From contig NZ_BNBY01000015.1 of assembly GCF_014656195.1 (NCBI RefSeq), forward strand, positions 62,001 to 126,000: a stretch of DNA of 64,000 bases, given 5' to 3'. A program made the position numbers and the translations under genes. The stretch is from Kitasatospora xanthocidica (GTDB lineage: Bacteria; Actinomycetota; Actinomycetes; Streptomycetales; Streptomycetaceae). Below the pieces are notes generated by a model that saw nothing but the letters and a program-made list of their open reading frames with translations, had not been told where the DNA came from and searched no databases. This document shows positions 10,124 through 20,707 of the stretch, in pieces (the first letter of the stretch is position 1; the number at the start of each line of letters is the position of its first letter).

Positions 10124-10663
10124 ATGACGCTCCACCTCACCCGCCGTCACCGGTGGGTGCTCGGGCTGACCGCTGCCCTCGCTGTGACAGGTGTCGGGGT
10201 CGGGATACTGCTCGCAAACGGAAGTGACGGTGAGGCCGTCCCTGCAGCTGCAGTGAGCCCCTCCAACATCTCCGGGCTTCGAACGGCCTGCCTCACCGGC
10301 GATGCCGCGGAAGCGGCGAGCCGCACGGACACCAGCATCATCTGGGCGGCTCTTCAAGATGCCGCTCGGCAACGCCAGCTGAACGTGCAACAACTTCTCG
10401 TCCCGGCAGCCACCACCGACCAGGCCCTCCCCTACCTCGCTGGCCTCTCCGCACAGCACTGCGACCTCGTCGTCTCCATCGGACCGGCTTTCACCCAGGC
10501 GTCGAAGGCGGCCGCCGCAGACAACCCACGCACCCGGTTCATCGCGGTTGCGACAGACGGTCAGCCCGCGGTGGACGGAGTTGTCACAATCACAGGTAGC
10601 GACAACGAGAAGGCATCCGAGATCCGACGCCGCGCACTCGACCTGCCCGCTACCGGGAAATGA
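10124..10663 (+). CDS. Membrane-anchored BMP-family-like (PnrA-type) protein, short
   Basis: The 179-residue product starts at ATG 10124, chosen because AGGAGAAG lies 6 nt upstream; an upstream GTG at 10076 has no such site. Residues 12-31 form one membrane segment after an Arg-rich start, with no lipobox Cys. The rest resembles the N-terminal lobe of BMP/PnrA substrate-binding proteins: a pattern of 'ten-residue helix, LPYLAGL, CDLVVSIGP, TRFIAVATDG'. Normal family members are about 350 residues, so this is half length and lacks the second lobe. Ligand binding is therefore uncertain; it could be a regulatory or remnant form. It is divergent from the RHS gene. Confidence 0.55.
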   Translation: MTLHLTRRHRWVLGLTAALAVTGVGVGILLANGSDGEAVPAAAVSPSNISGLRTACLTGDAAEAASRTDTSIIWAALQDAARQRQLNVQQLLVPAATTDQALPYLAGLSAQHCDLVVSIGPAFTQASKAAAADNPRTRFIAVATDGQPAVDGVVTITGSDNEKASEIRRRALDLPATGK

Positions 10664-11057
10664 CCTGCGAGACCCCGGCGTGCCCAGTACAGACGGTCCA
10701 ATCGCGGCCTGGTCCGATTACCCACCGCCGTCCGGGCCGCGAAGGGACGGTCCAGGGTGGCAGGGTGTGTGCACGGCGGGTCAGCCCGCGACGGTCTCGG
10801 TGTGCCGGTGGAGGGTGCTCGGCTGGTCGGTCGGCTTGCCATCGGTGCGGTTCTTGTCCTGTCTCGCGCAGCCAGGTGCCGGGGCAGGACGTCGGTCCAC
10901 CTCGCCATCGGAGCGGTTCGCCGGGCCGACCAGCGTTCCGCCGACGGCGAGGAAGGGGAGCAGGCGCCGGTACGAGCGGTTCCAGTCCGGCTCCAGCCGC
11001 CACAGCTCCTCCGTGGCGTCCAGGGCGTCCAACTTCGCGGTCTGGTCCTTAGATCGT
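10664..11057. other. Gene-poor stretch with only a helicase-associated fragment
   Basis: Between the BMP-like gene and the insertion sequence I see no intact gene. The only recognisable coding signal is the short minus-strand fragment listed separately at 10913-11053. Overlapping open frames here have Arg/Pro-rich compositions typical of non-coding frames in GC-rich DNA. Confidence 0.5.
10913..11053 (-). pseudogene. Helicase-associated (HA) domain fragment
   Basis: About 47 codons on the minus strand resemble one unit of the helicase-associated domain found in tandem in actinomycete helicase-like proteins: KLDAL, ELWRLEPDWNRSYRRL and FLAVGGTLVGPANR patterns. Upstream the match stops 5 bases before a CRISPR-like repeat, and downstream the sequence loses the expected 'LGRW' continuation. 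No helicase motifs lie nearby. I read it as a broken remnant; a short real HA-only protein (10781-11116) cannot be excluded. Confidence 0.35.
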
Positions 11058-11092
11058 GTGGCGATCGCCCTTCGGGTGGCCGAGGATCGCCC
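11058..11092 (+). repeat. CRISPR-like repeat copy left of the IS
   Basis: This 35-base stretch matches the repeat at 13215-13251 at about 30 positions with one base missing. Shared blocks are GTGGCG, TCGCCCTTCGGG and CCGAGGATCGC. It sits 2 bases outside the left end of the insertion sequence, with related copies beyond the right end, as expected if the IS entered a repeat array. Confidence 0.55.
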
Positions 11093-11160
11093 GAGTTCGA
11101 CAGTGTGTGGGCACATAACTGGACTGGACTTCGGGGGTGACCTGCGGGTTCGGGCATGAC

Positions 11161-11198
11161 CACCTGCCGGGGTCGTGTGCCCACGACCCCGGCAGGTG
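11161..11198 (-). terminator. Perfect 17-bp hairpin after the transposase gene
   Basis: The arms CACCTGCCGGGGTCGTG and its complement enclose a 4-base loop. It lies 18 bases past the transposase stop and inside the IS, without a T-run. A role as transcription stop, or as a shield against outside transcription, is inferred. Confidence 0.6.
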
Positions 11199-11215
11199 TT
11201 TGCCCACTTCAGGGG

Positions 11216-12952
11216 CTATCCGGTGAGCGTGAGCCCGCTCATCTTTGGTGGCATCTGCACGCCGCAGTCCCGGAAGATCCGGACCTGGGTGTCGGTGGTC
11301 TGCTGGAGGCGTCCGGCGGGACCGGCGAGTGTGACCTGGTGGAGACGCTGAAGTTCGGTTCTGATAGCCCGCCAGGTGATGTCGGTGCGGCGTTCGGCCA
11401 CGCGGATCAGCAGCAGGGCCAGCCAGCACAGCAGCACGTGGGCGCGGATCCGGTCATCCAGACGGTGGTAGACCGGCCGCAGATACAAGGTCGACTTCAT
11501 GGTGCGGAAGGCCCGTTCGGCTTCCAGGAGGTTCTTGTAGCCCAGGGCGACGTCTTCGGCGGTCAGGTCCGGGTCGGAGGTGGTAAGGAGGTACTTGCCG
11601 TCGAGGTTGGTTTCGGTCTTGACCTTGGCACGGTCGATGGAGAGCCGGCCGGCCGGGGACTGCTTGAGCCACCGGCCGAGCGAGGGATGGTCACGAAGCG
11701 CGCACTCGGCCTTTCGGTGCACGGTGTCCGGCGGCCGGACGGCGCGCTTGAGGCCGGCCTTGGCGGCCCTGTCCTTCGCCTTCTTCGCGTCCTGGGTGCG
11801 GGCGGTGGCGATGCGTGCCAGCTCTTCGGTGATCGCGGCGAGTTGCTCCTCACGCCGCTGGGCGTCGCGTTCGGCCTCGGCTGGGTTGTGGCAGATGATC
11901 CAGCGACGGCCCGGGTCGGAGTCCAGACGGACTTCCTTGACCCGAAGGTTGTCGCGGACCTGCTGGTAGCGGCCCTGGTGCGCGAGGGCCTCGGCGGCCT
12001 TCGTCGATCCCTCGCGCATCTTGGCGCCGGTGATGTAGTGGCCGCCGGCCTTCTTGAGGCAGGCGAGGTTGGATTCACCGGAGAAGCCGGAGTCGGTGAC
12101 GGTCACCACCCGCCCCAGCCGCCAGGCCCGCAGGTCGGCCTTGACCTGGGCGATGACCGTCTGGTCGTTGGTGTTGCCGGGCCAGGTCCGGATCCGCACC
12201 GGGATGCCCTCACGGGTGACGGCCAACCCGATCACAATCTGCGGGAGGTCCTTGCGATGGTCCTTCGAGTGTCCGTAGCGGCGAAGCGCGTCGTCGCTGT
12301 CGTCGGCCTCGTCCCGTTCGAAGTAGGTGCTGGTGGTGTCGAAGAAGAGCAGGTCGACTTCGAGGTCGAGGAGGTTCGCGGCGGCGAAGAACACCGCTTC
12401 CTGCACGGCGGCTTGGGTGCCCTCGTCCACCAGCAAGTCCATGGCCCGATAGGCATGTTGCTCGGCGAGTTCACGGACGCCGGGCACTACCGCGTCCTTG
12501 CCGGCCCACTCGGCGGCGGCCCGCTTGGAACTCGGGGCGACGGCGCGGTTGGCGACCAGCGCGAACAGAGCCCGTTCCACATCGGTGCGGAACTGCCGCG
12601 CGTCCAGCACCTTCGCGAGCGCCTGGTCGATGCCCAGCGGCTTCCACCGGCCGTCCAGCAGCCACGCCGTCTCGATCGGCCGGGAGGACTCCACCGCCAG
12701 CGGTCCGCCTTCCAGACCCAACGGCGCGGCCACATCGGTGTCCCCGTCGCCGAGATGGCGGTTGAGAGAGTCGACCAGCCGCCGCAGGGAGTCCAGGTCG
12801 AGCTTGTCCTCCCGGCCCAGGTTGAGGAGCACGTCGGCCTGCGTCGTACCGCCAACGCGCCGGTTCGTCGCCAGCTGCACATACCGCACCACGCTGCCGT
12901 CCCGGTTCCGACGCTGTGTCTTCCGCACGTACATGCCCGCAGGATGCGACAA
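11216..12952 (-). CDS. IS1634/IS4-family DDE transposase
   Basis: The 578-residue protein catalyses cut-and-paste transposition of its IS. Three acidic catalytic regions are visible: Asp in FFDTTSTYF, Asp in VTVTDSGFSG, and Glu in the family's Y-R-E-K block (NLLEAERAFRTMK). A long charged insertion with EEQLAAITEELARI-type heptads sits between the second Asp and the Glu, as in IS1634 relatives. It appears full length with no frameshift, so the element may still be active. The start at 12952 is the first of two close ATGs (the other is at 12934) and the exact one is not settled. Confidence 0.9.
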   Translation of the reverse strand: MSHPAGMYVRKTQRRNRDGSVVRYVQLATNRRVGGTTQADVLLNLGREDKLDLDSLRRLVDSLNRHLGDGDTDVAAPLGLEGGPLAVESSRPIETAWLLDGRWKPLGIDQALAKVLDARQFRTDVERALFALVANRAVAPSSKRAAAEWAGKDAVVPGVRELAEQHAYRAMDLLVDEGTQAAVQEAVFFAAANLLDLEVDLLFFDTTSTYFERDEADDSDDALRRYGHSKDHRKDLPQIVIGLAVTREGIPVRIRTWPGNTNDQTVIAQVKADLRAWRLGRVVTVTDSGFSGESNLACLKKAGGHYITGAKMREGSTKAAEALAHQGRYQQVRDNLRVKEVRLDSDPGRRWIICHNPAEAERDAQRREEQLAAITEELARIATARTQDAKKAKDRAAKAGLKRAVRPPDTVHRKAECALRDHPSLGRWLKQSPAGRLSIDRAKVKTETNLDGKYLLTTSDPDLTAEDVALGYKNLLEAERAFRTMKSTLYLRPVYHRLDDRIRAHVLLCWLALLLIRVAERRTDITWRAIRTELQRLHQVTLAGPAGRLQQTTDTQVRIFRDCGVQMPPKMSGLTLTG

Positions 12953-13084
12953 AGCCCCAGCTCACGGCAGCCAAATCAGCAAATCCGCATGTCCCTACCC
13001 CAGATCTGCTCCAGACCACTCAGATCACGCTGACCAGCGAAGACAACCGATCAGACCCGGTCGTGTGCCTGCAGACTGTCGAAC

Positions 13085-13322
13085 CCGGGGATCGCAACTC
13101 GGACCCCAGGTGGCGATGCCAGATCAAGCACCAAGGCGGACTGTTGCGTTGCGCTGCGGGGCTGCCGCGGATCACAACGACGCGGACACCGTCTATACCA
13201 AGGGCGGCAACTTGGTGGCGGTCGCCCTTCGGGACGACCGAGGATCGCAACGCCGCTCTGAAGTGGGAGGCCAGACTCAACACCCGTGGCCGTCGTCATC
13301 CGGGGCAGCCGAGGATTGCACC
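13085..13322 (+). CRISPR. Degenerate CRISPR-like array, interrupted by the IS
   Basis: To the right of the IS are a 14-base repeat stub (13085-13098, ending GGATCGCAAC) and three repeat-like units of about 37 bases at 13142-13178, 13215-13251 and 13286-13322. Their 3' ends are 80, 73 and 71 bases apart, leaving spacer-like stretches of 43, 36 and 34 bases. The best copy contains an inverted repeat CGGTCG...CGACCG around a TTCG loop. Copies have diverged (22-29 of 37 matches), and no cas gene is in the window. An inactive relic is the most likely reading; another interspersed repeat family is possible. Confidence 0.45.
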
Positions 13323-13436
13323 GCAGTTCAAGGAGCGGTCAACCCATTGATCGCAGTCGGCGATGGTTTGGTGGGGCGCGGGAGCGAGTGAATAGGGTGG
13401 GGGTGATGGTGTCGGCGCCTGAGTGTGGAGACGTGG

Positions 13437-14366
13437 ATGGGTTCGGCTGCTGTTCCTGATGTCCTGCTTCCGATTGGGGTCATTGGGCTTGGTGACATTG
13501 CGCAGAAGGCGTATCTGCCGGTTCTGGGTGGGTTGCCGGGGGTGGATCTGCGGTTGATGACGCGGGACGGGGCGAAGTTGGACCGGGTCGGTGACGCGTA
13601 CCGGATCGCGGCGGGGAAGCGCTTCACCGATCTCGGGGGGTTGATCGGGAGCGGGATCCGGGCGGCGTTCGTGCATGCCGCGACCAGCCAGCACGTGCCG
13701 ATCGTGGAGAAGTTGCTGACGGCTGGTGTGGATGTGTACGTGGACAAGCCGCTGGACTACATGGTGGACGGTGCCCGCCGGCTGGTCGATCTGGCCGACC
13801 GGGCGGGCCGCTCGCTGATGGTGGGCTTCAATCGGCGGTACGCGCCCGGCTATGTCCAGGCCAAGGAGCGTCCTCGGGATCTGATCGTGCTGCAGAAGAA
13901 CCGCGAGGGTCTGCCCGAGGCTCCGCGGTCGATGATTTTCGACGATTTCATTCACGTGGTGGATGCGCTCCGGTTCCTGGTCCCGGGAGATATCGAGCAC
14001 GTCGACGTCCGCTCGCGGGTGCGCGACGGACTGGTCGAGCACGTCGTGCTCACCCTGGCCGGCGAGGGGTTCACCGCGCTGGGCATCATGAACCGGCTGT
14101 CCGGCTCCACGGAGGAGGTCCTGGAGGTCTCCGGTGGCGACTCCAAGCGCGAGGTCCACAACCTCGCCGAGGTCATCGACCACCGAGGCCAGCCCACCAT
14201 CCGCCGCCGCGGCGACTGGGTGTCCGTCGCCCGCCAGCGCGGCATCGAACAGGCCGTCCTCACCTTTCTCGACGCCGTCCGCACTGGCAAGACCCTCGAC
14301 GCCCACGACGCACTGCGCACGCACGAGTTGTGCGAGCTGGTCGTGGAGCGCATCGAGGCGGTCTGA
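13437..14366 (+). CDS. Gfo/Idh/MocA-family oxidoreductase
   Basis: The 309-residue product has the Rossmann start of this family (GVIGLGDIAQ), which binds NAD(P), then a DKP motif in place of the usual EKP and a conserved His in the FDDFIHVVD segment. Such proteins oxidise or reduce sugars, cyclitols or related carbonyls; the substrate here is unknown. ATG 13437 is chosen because GGAG lies 7 nt upstream; a GTG at 13425 is less well placed. Its codons use less GC at the third position than the genes to the right, as does the RHS region. A diverged second copy of its C-terminal half follows at 14460. Confidence 0.8.
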   Translation: MGSAAVPDVLLPIGVIGLGDIAQKAYLPVLGGLPGVDLRLMTRDGAKLDRVGDAYRIAAGKRFTDLGGLIGSGIRAAFVHAATSQHVPIVEKLLTAGVDVYVDKPLDYMVDGARRLVDLADRAGRSLMVGFNRRYAPGYVQAKERPRDLIVLQKNREGLPEAPRSMIFDDFIHVVDALRFLVPGDIEHVDVRSRVRDGLVEHVVLTLAGEGFTALGIMNRLSGSTEEVLEVSGGDSKREVHNLAEVIDHRGQPTIRRRGDWVSVARQRGIEQAVLTFLDAVRTGKTLDAHDALRTHELCELVVERIEAV

Positions 14367-14459
14367 CCGCCGCGCGTAATGGGTGCGATGGTCGTTTGCC
14401 GAGCAGGTTTCGGACGCGAACGCGGGGCAGGAGCTATCGTTGGGGGTGTCCAAACGTCC

Positions 14460-14897
14460 CACGTGGTGGACCTGCTCCGCTTCCTCGCCCCCGGCGAGAT
14501 CGAGCACGTGGACGTCCGGGCCCGCACCAAGGACGGCCTGGTCGAGCACGTGGTGCTCACCCTCGGCGGGCGGGGCTTCACCGCGCTGGGGATCATGAAC
14601 CGGCTGTCCGGCTCGACGGAGGAGGTGCTGGAGGTCTCCGGCGGCGACTCCAAGCGCGAGGTCCGCAACCTCGCCGAGGTGATCGACCACCGCGGCCAGC
14701 CCACCGTCCGCCGCCGCGGCGACTGGGTGCCGGTGGCCCGCCAGCGCGGCATCGAGCAGTGCGTGCTCTCCTTCCTGGACGCCGTCCGCGCCGGGCGCAC
14801 CCTCGACGCCCACGACGCGCTGCGCACCCACGAGCTGTGCGAGCTGGTCGTGGAGCGGATCGAGGCTTCCTGGGAGTCCGCTGGGAGCGGTCTGTGA
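14460..14897 (+). pseudogene. 3' half-copy of the Gfo/Idh/MocA oxidoreductase
   Basis: From the catalytic-His region (SHVVDLLRFLAPGEIEHVDV) to the end, this frame repeats residues 173-309 of the preceding gene at a 507-base offset with high protein identity but many silent changes. The NAD-binding half is missing, and the 80 bases before it are unrelated. Wobble positions are more GC-rich than in the intact copy. I read it as the remnant of a resident gene whose 5' half was replaced when the left segment arrived. Translation from 14379 is possible but could not make a working enzyme. Confidence 0.7.
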
Positions 14898-14937
14898 GCA
14901 GCCTGGGCTGACCGTGGGTCAAGTCACCCGGGGGGAA

Positions 14938-14975
14938 CCGACAGTTCACCGTCGAGGTCTTGTCGGGGCTTTTTC
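14938..14975 (+). terminator. Probable intrinsic terminator
   Basis: CCGACA pairs with TGTCGG across an 18-base loop, followed by GGC and a run of five T. It lies 40 bases after the truncated oxidoreductase copy. Confidence 0.45.
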
Positions 14976-15042
14976 TACGCGCGTATCTTGAGGGGCGCCG
15001 CGGGGGGCGGGTGTCCGTCCCCTGCTCCCTCTACGCGAGTAG
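14976..15042. promoter_or_regulatory. Two related palindromes upstream of the secreted nuclease gene
   Basis: TACGCGCGTA (14976-14985, perfect palindrome) and CTACGCGAGTAG (15031-15042) share the core TCTACGCGxGTA and sit 136 and 79 bases before the nuclease start. They look like paired operator sites; the regulator is not known to me. Confidence 0.4.
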
Positions 15043-15120
15043 CGCGCGCCTCGAAGCGCGCCTCCGCCCGGACCGCCGTGCCACGACCGTGCCGCACGAC
15101 GGAGCTAGGAGTCCGCCCCG

Positions 15121-16989
15121 GTGACCACCGCCCCCGCCTCCCGCCCGCACAGAACCCTGCTGCGCGCCGCCCTGATCCCGGCCGCGCTGACCGCCTCGCT
15201 GGTGCTCGTCCCGCTCCCGGTGGCCAACGCCGCCGGCGCCGCCACCCCCGCCCCGACCGAGGCCGGCCCGCTGCGGATCCACGACATCCAGGGCACCACC
15301 CGGATATCCCCGCAGGCCGGCAAGCCGGTCACCGGGGTGCCCGGAATCGTCACCGGCGTGCGCGCGTACGGCAGCTCCAAGGGCTTCTGGATCCAGGACC
15401 CGAACCCGGACGCCGACCCGGCCACCAGCGAGGGCGTCTTCGTCTTCACCGGCGGCAACCCGACCGTCAAGGTCGGCGACTCGGTGCTGGTGAGCGGCAA
15501 GGTCACCGAGTACTACCCGAGCTACTCCGGCGGCTCGCAGTCCGTCACCGAGATCTCCGCCCCGGGCGTCACCGTCGTCTCCTCCGGCAACCCGCTGCCC
15601 GCCCCGGTGGTCGTCGACACCCGCGACATCCCCGGCACCTACGCCCCGGCGGCCGGCGCGGACGGCTCGATCGACGGCGTCGCGCTGAACCCGGAGAAGT
15701 ACGCCCTGGACTTCTACGAGTCCCTGGAGGGCATGCTCGTCCAGGTCAAGGACGTCCGGGTGGTCCAGGCCACCGACAAGTACAACGAGCTGTGGGTCGC
15801 CGCCGACCGCCAGGACCAGCGCAGCAAGCGCGGCGGCGTGCTGTACGAGTCCTACCGCGAGCCCAACGTCGGCCGCCTGATGATCCAGCAGCAGGCCGCG
15901 GTCTCCCAGCAGCCCTTCCCGGTCGCCAACGTCGGCGACGAGCTGACCGGAGCCACCACCGGCCCGCTGGACTACAACAACTTCGGCGGCTACACCCTCG
16001 TCGCCGGCACCGTGGGCACCCTCAAGGACAACCACCTGCAGCGCGAGGTCACCGCGCAGCCGGCCGACCGCGAACTCACCCTCGCCACCTACAACGTGGA
16101 GAACCTGGCCCCGAACAACCCGGACGCCAAGTTCGCCGAGCTCGCCCACGGCGTCGTCACCAACCTGCGCTCGCCCGACATCGTCGCCCTGGAGGAGATC
16201 CAGGACGACAACGGCTCCAAGAGCGACGGCACGGTGGACGCCAGCCAGACCGTCGCCAAGTTCATCGCCGCGATCAAGGCGGCCGGCGGCCCCGCCTACG
16301 ACTGGCGCTCCATCGACCCGCAGGACGGCAAGGACGGCGGCGAGCCCGGCGGCAACATCCGCCAGGTCTTCCTGTTCAACCCGCAGCGGGTCTCCTTCAC
16401 CGACATCGCGGGCGGCGACGCCACCACCGCCGTCGGCGTGACCGGCACCGGCGCCGCCACCGCGCTGACCGCCTCGCCCGGCCGCATCGCGCCGAACGAC
16501 GAGGCCTGGACCAACAGCCGCAAGCCGCTCGTCGGCCAGTTCGTCTTCCGCGGCCAGAAGGTCTTCGTCATCGCCAACCACTTCAACAGCAAGGGCGGCG
16601 ACCAGGGCATCGACAGCCGCTTCCAGGCCCCGACCCGCGGCTCCGAGGTGCAGCGCGTCAAGCAGGCCACCGTCGAGCAGGCCTTCGTCGCCGGCCTGCT
16701 GGCCGCCGACAAGGAGGCCAAGGTCGTCTCCCTCGGCGACTTCAACGACTACCAGTTCTCGCCCGCGCTCGCCGCGCTCACCAAGGGCGGCGTGCTGCGC
16801 GACCTGGTGAACGAGCTGCCGGAGACCGAGCAGTACTCCTACGTCTACCAGGGCAACTCGCAGGTGCTGGACCACATCCTGGTCAGCCCCGAGGTCGGCT
16901 ACGCCAAGTACGACGTGGTGCACATCAACTCCGAGTTCGCCCAGCAGGCGAGCGACCACGACCCGCAGGTGGTGCGCATCAAGCCGTAG
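15121..16989 (+). CDS. Secreted endonuclease/exonuclease/phosphatase-family protein
   Basis: The 622-residue product begins at GTG 15121 behind GGAGCTAGGAG. A signal peptide ends near Ala-Asn-Ala-Ala (about residue 38). An OB-fold-like region (roughly 50-310) of the type seen in ExeM-like extracellular nucleases precedes the EEP catalytic domain (about 320-622), which shows TYNVENL, the Glu of ALEEIQD, NHFNSKGGD, GDFNDYQ, and the final SDHDP motif that carries the catalytic His. Members cut extracellular nucleic acids or phosphoesters with Mg2+, often to scavenge phosphate. It stands alone, with a strong terminator after it. Confidence 0.88.
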   Translation: MTTAPASRPHRTLLRAALIPAALTASLVLVPLPVANAAGAATPAPTEAGPLRIHDIQGTTRISPQAGKPVTGVPGIVTGVRAYGSSKGFWIQDPNPDADPATSEGVFVFTGGNPTVKVGDSVLVSGKVTEYYPSYSGGSQSVTEISAPGVTVVSSGNPLPAPVVVDTRDIPGTYAPAAGADGSIDGVALNPEKYALDFYESLEGMLVQVKDVRVVQATDKYNELWVAADRQDQRSKRGGVLYESYREPNVGRLMIQQQAAVSQQPFPVANVGDELTGATTGPLDYNNFGGYTLVAGTVGTLKDNHLQREVTAQPADRELTLATYNVENLAPNNPDAKFAELAHGVVTNLRSPDIVALEEIQDDNGSKSDGTVDASQTVAKFIAAIKAAGGPAYDWRSIDPQDGKDGGEPGGNIRQVFLFNPQRVSFTDIAGGDATTAVGVTGTGAATALTASPGRIAPNDEAWTNSRKPLVGQFVFRGQKVFVIANHFNSKGGDQGIDSRFQAPTRGSEVQRVKQATVEQAFVAGLLAADKEAKVVSLGDFNDYQFSPALAALTKGGVLRDLVNELPETEQYSYVYQGNSQVLDHILVSPEVGYAKYDVVHINSEFAQQASDHDPQVVRIKP

Positions 16990-17008
16990 CGTGAGCCGCG
17001 GCTATGCT

Positions 17009-17047
17009 GCCTCCGTCGCCGGTGCCCACCGGCGGCGGAGGCGTTTT
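17009..17047 (+). terminator. Intrinsic terminator of the nuclease gene
   Basis: A 16-base stem (arms 17009-17024 and 17027-17042, one G-T pair) is followed by GTTTTC, 20 bases beyond the stop codon. Confidence 0.75.
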
Positions 17048-17065
17048 CACGGGGGGTCGGCGAAC

Positions 17066-17578
17066 GTGCGGTACCGGATCGAGCGGATCGGCCGCGAGGA
17101 CTGGCAGCTTCTGCGCGAGGTGCGCCTCGCCCAACTCCTCGACACGCCCATGGCGTTCGGCGAGACCCACGAGTACGCCAGCCACCAGGGCGAGGGCAAC
17201 TGGCGGGCCCGGACCAACTGGCTCAACGAGCCCGACAAGGTCGGCCTGGTCGCGGTGGACCCCGCGGGGGAGTGGGTCGGCACGATGATCTCCACCGCGA
17301 ACAAGGACCACCCCGACACCGTCGACCTGATCGGCGTCTGGGTCGCCCCCGCGCACCGCGGCCGCGAACGCGGCGTCGCCGACGCGATGCTGGACACCGC
17401 CCTCGCCTGGGCCCGCGACCGCGGCGCCGGCCGGATGCTCCTCGGCGTGCACGAGGCCAACCCCCGCGCCGCCGCCTTCTACCTGCGGCGCGGGTTCGCG
17501 TACACCGGCGGCGGGACGCCGTACGTGCTGGACGCGTCGGCGCGGATCCTGGAGATGGCCCTTCCGCTGGAGCACTGA
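17066..17578 (+). CDS. GNAT-family N-acetyltransferase
   Basis: The 170-residue protein has the GNAT fold: WVAPAHRGRERGVADAML is the acetyl-CoA pyrophosphate loop (motif A), and NPRAAAFYLRRGF is motif B. It would transfer an acetyl group to an amine; the substrate cannot be told. GTG 17066 is chosen because the domain starts directly there; upstream codons to 16991 run through the preceding terminator and are unlikely to be coding. It is convergent with the UvrA-like gene. Confidence 0.85.
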   Translation: MRYRIERIGREDWQLLREVRLAQLLDTPMAFGETHEYASHQGEGNWRARTNWLNEPDKVGLVAVDPAGEWVGTMISTANKDHPDTVDLIGVWVAPAHRGRERGVADAMLDTALAWARDRGAGRMLLGVHEANPRAAAFYLRRGFAYTGGGTPYVLDASARILEMALPLEH

Positions 17579-17609
17579 CCGGCTCGCGGCGTCGGGCAGC
17601 TCGCGGGTG

Positions 17610-20006
<2,397 letters not shown>

Positions 20007-20091
20007 CGTCTGGTCTCTCCCTGTCGATCGGGCGGGCCCGTCCCCGCGGTCACCGGTGGATTCCTTCGATCCAACCAGAACCGGCGTGATC

Positions 20092-20124
20092 CGGTCGGTC
20101 CGTCGGTCGGTCGGTCGGTCGGTC
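20092..20124. repeat. CGGT tetranucleotide microsatellite
   Basis: About eight CGGT units, with one interruption, lie some 90 bases upstream of the UvrA2-like gene. Such tracts can change length by slippage; an effect on expression is only a possibility. Confidence 0.7.
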
Positions 20125-20209
20125 CGGTGCCGCGGGCGGCGGGCCCGTCGGGTATCACGGCTACGGCTGTGGTGGCCTGCCGTCGTTCGTCCGGCGCGCC
20201 TCGCCGGGT

Positions 20210-20623
20210 TCAGCGCACCTCGTTGAAGCGGATCAGGTTGCCCGCCGGGTCGCGGAAGGCGCAGTCGCGCGCACCCCACTGCTGGTCGGCCGGCTCCTGC
20301 ACCAGCTCGGCGCCGCCGGACTTCAGCCGGTCGAAGAGGCCGTCCAGGTCGGGGGTGCCGAGGACGAGCCGGGCGTAGGTGCCCTTGGCCATCATGTCGG
20401 TGATGGTCCTGCGCTCGTCCTCGGTGACACCCGGGTCGATCGCCGGCGGCTCCAGCACGAGGGAGACGCCGGGCTGGTCGGCGGGGCCGACGGTGATCCA
20501 GCGCATCGTGCCGCCGCCGACGTCGTTGCGGACCTCGAAGCCGAGCAGGTCGCGGTAGAAGGCGAGGGAGGCCTCGGGGTCGGTGTGCGGGAGGAAGGTC
20601 CAGTGAATGGTGATGTCGCTCAT
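20210..20623 (-). CDS. VOC-family (glyoxalase/bleomycin-resistance-like) protein
   Basis: The 137-residue protein shows two beta-alpha-beta-beta-beta halves. The first runs from the start with FYRDLLGFEV and the second ends in FRDPAGNLIRFNEVR, the usual VOC close. These enzymes or binding proteins use a metal in a paired barrel for isomerisation, dioxygenation or drug sequestration; nothing here fixes the substrate. It lies between the UvrA2-like gene and the NlpC/P60 gene on the same strand. Confidence 0.85.
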   Translation of the reverse strand: MSDITIHWTFLPHTDPEASLAFYRDLLGFEVRNDVGGGTMRWITVGPADQPGVSLVLEPPAIDPGVTEDERRTITDMMAKGTYARLVLGTPDLDGLFDRLKSGGAELVQEPADQQWGARDCAFRDPAGNLIRFNEVR

Positions 20624-20707
20624 GACCGCAACGCTAGGCGTGGGCCCGGGCCGGGTGCTTCTCCAAAACTGATCGGTCCGCCCGGCCGGTTCCGTGCGCC
20701 CGGTTCC

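Larger units (their letters stand above)
11095..13084 (-). mobile_element. IS1634/IS4-type insertion sequence, about 1990 bp
   Basis: Imperfect terminal inverted repeats bound the element: 11095-11124 and the complement of 13055-13084 agree at 22 of 30 positions, the outer ten (GTTCGACAGT) perfectly. One 578-residue transposase fills most of it. A 17-bp perfect hairpin lies between the left repeat and the transposase stop. I could not identify a clean target-site duplication: the flanks read CCCGA on the left and CCGGG on the right, so the site may have rearranged after insertion. Family assignment is from the transposase. Confidence 0.8.

Noticed and set aside
13085..13322. Active CRISPR system
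   Set aside because: Repeats are diverged, only a few units remain, an IS has cut the array, and there are no cas genes in the window.
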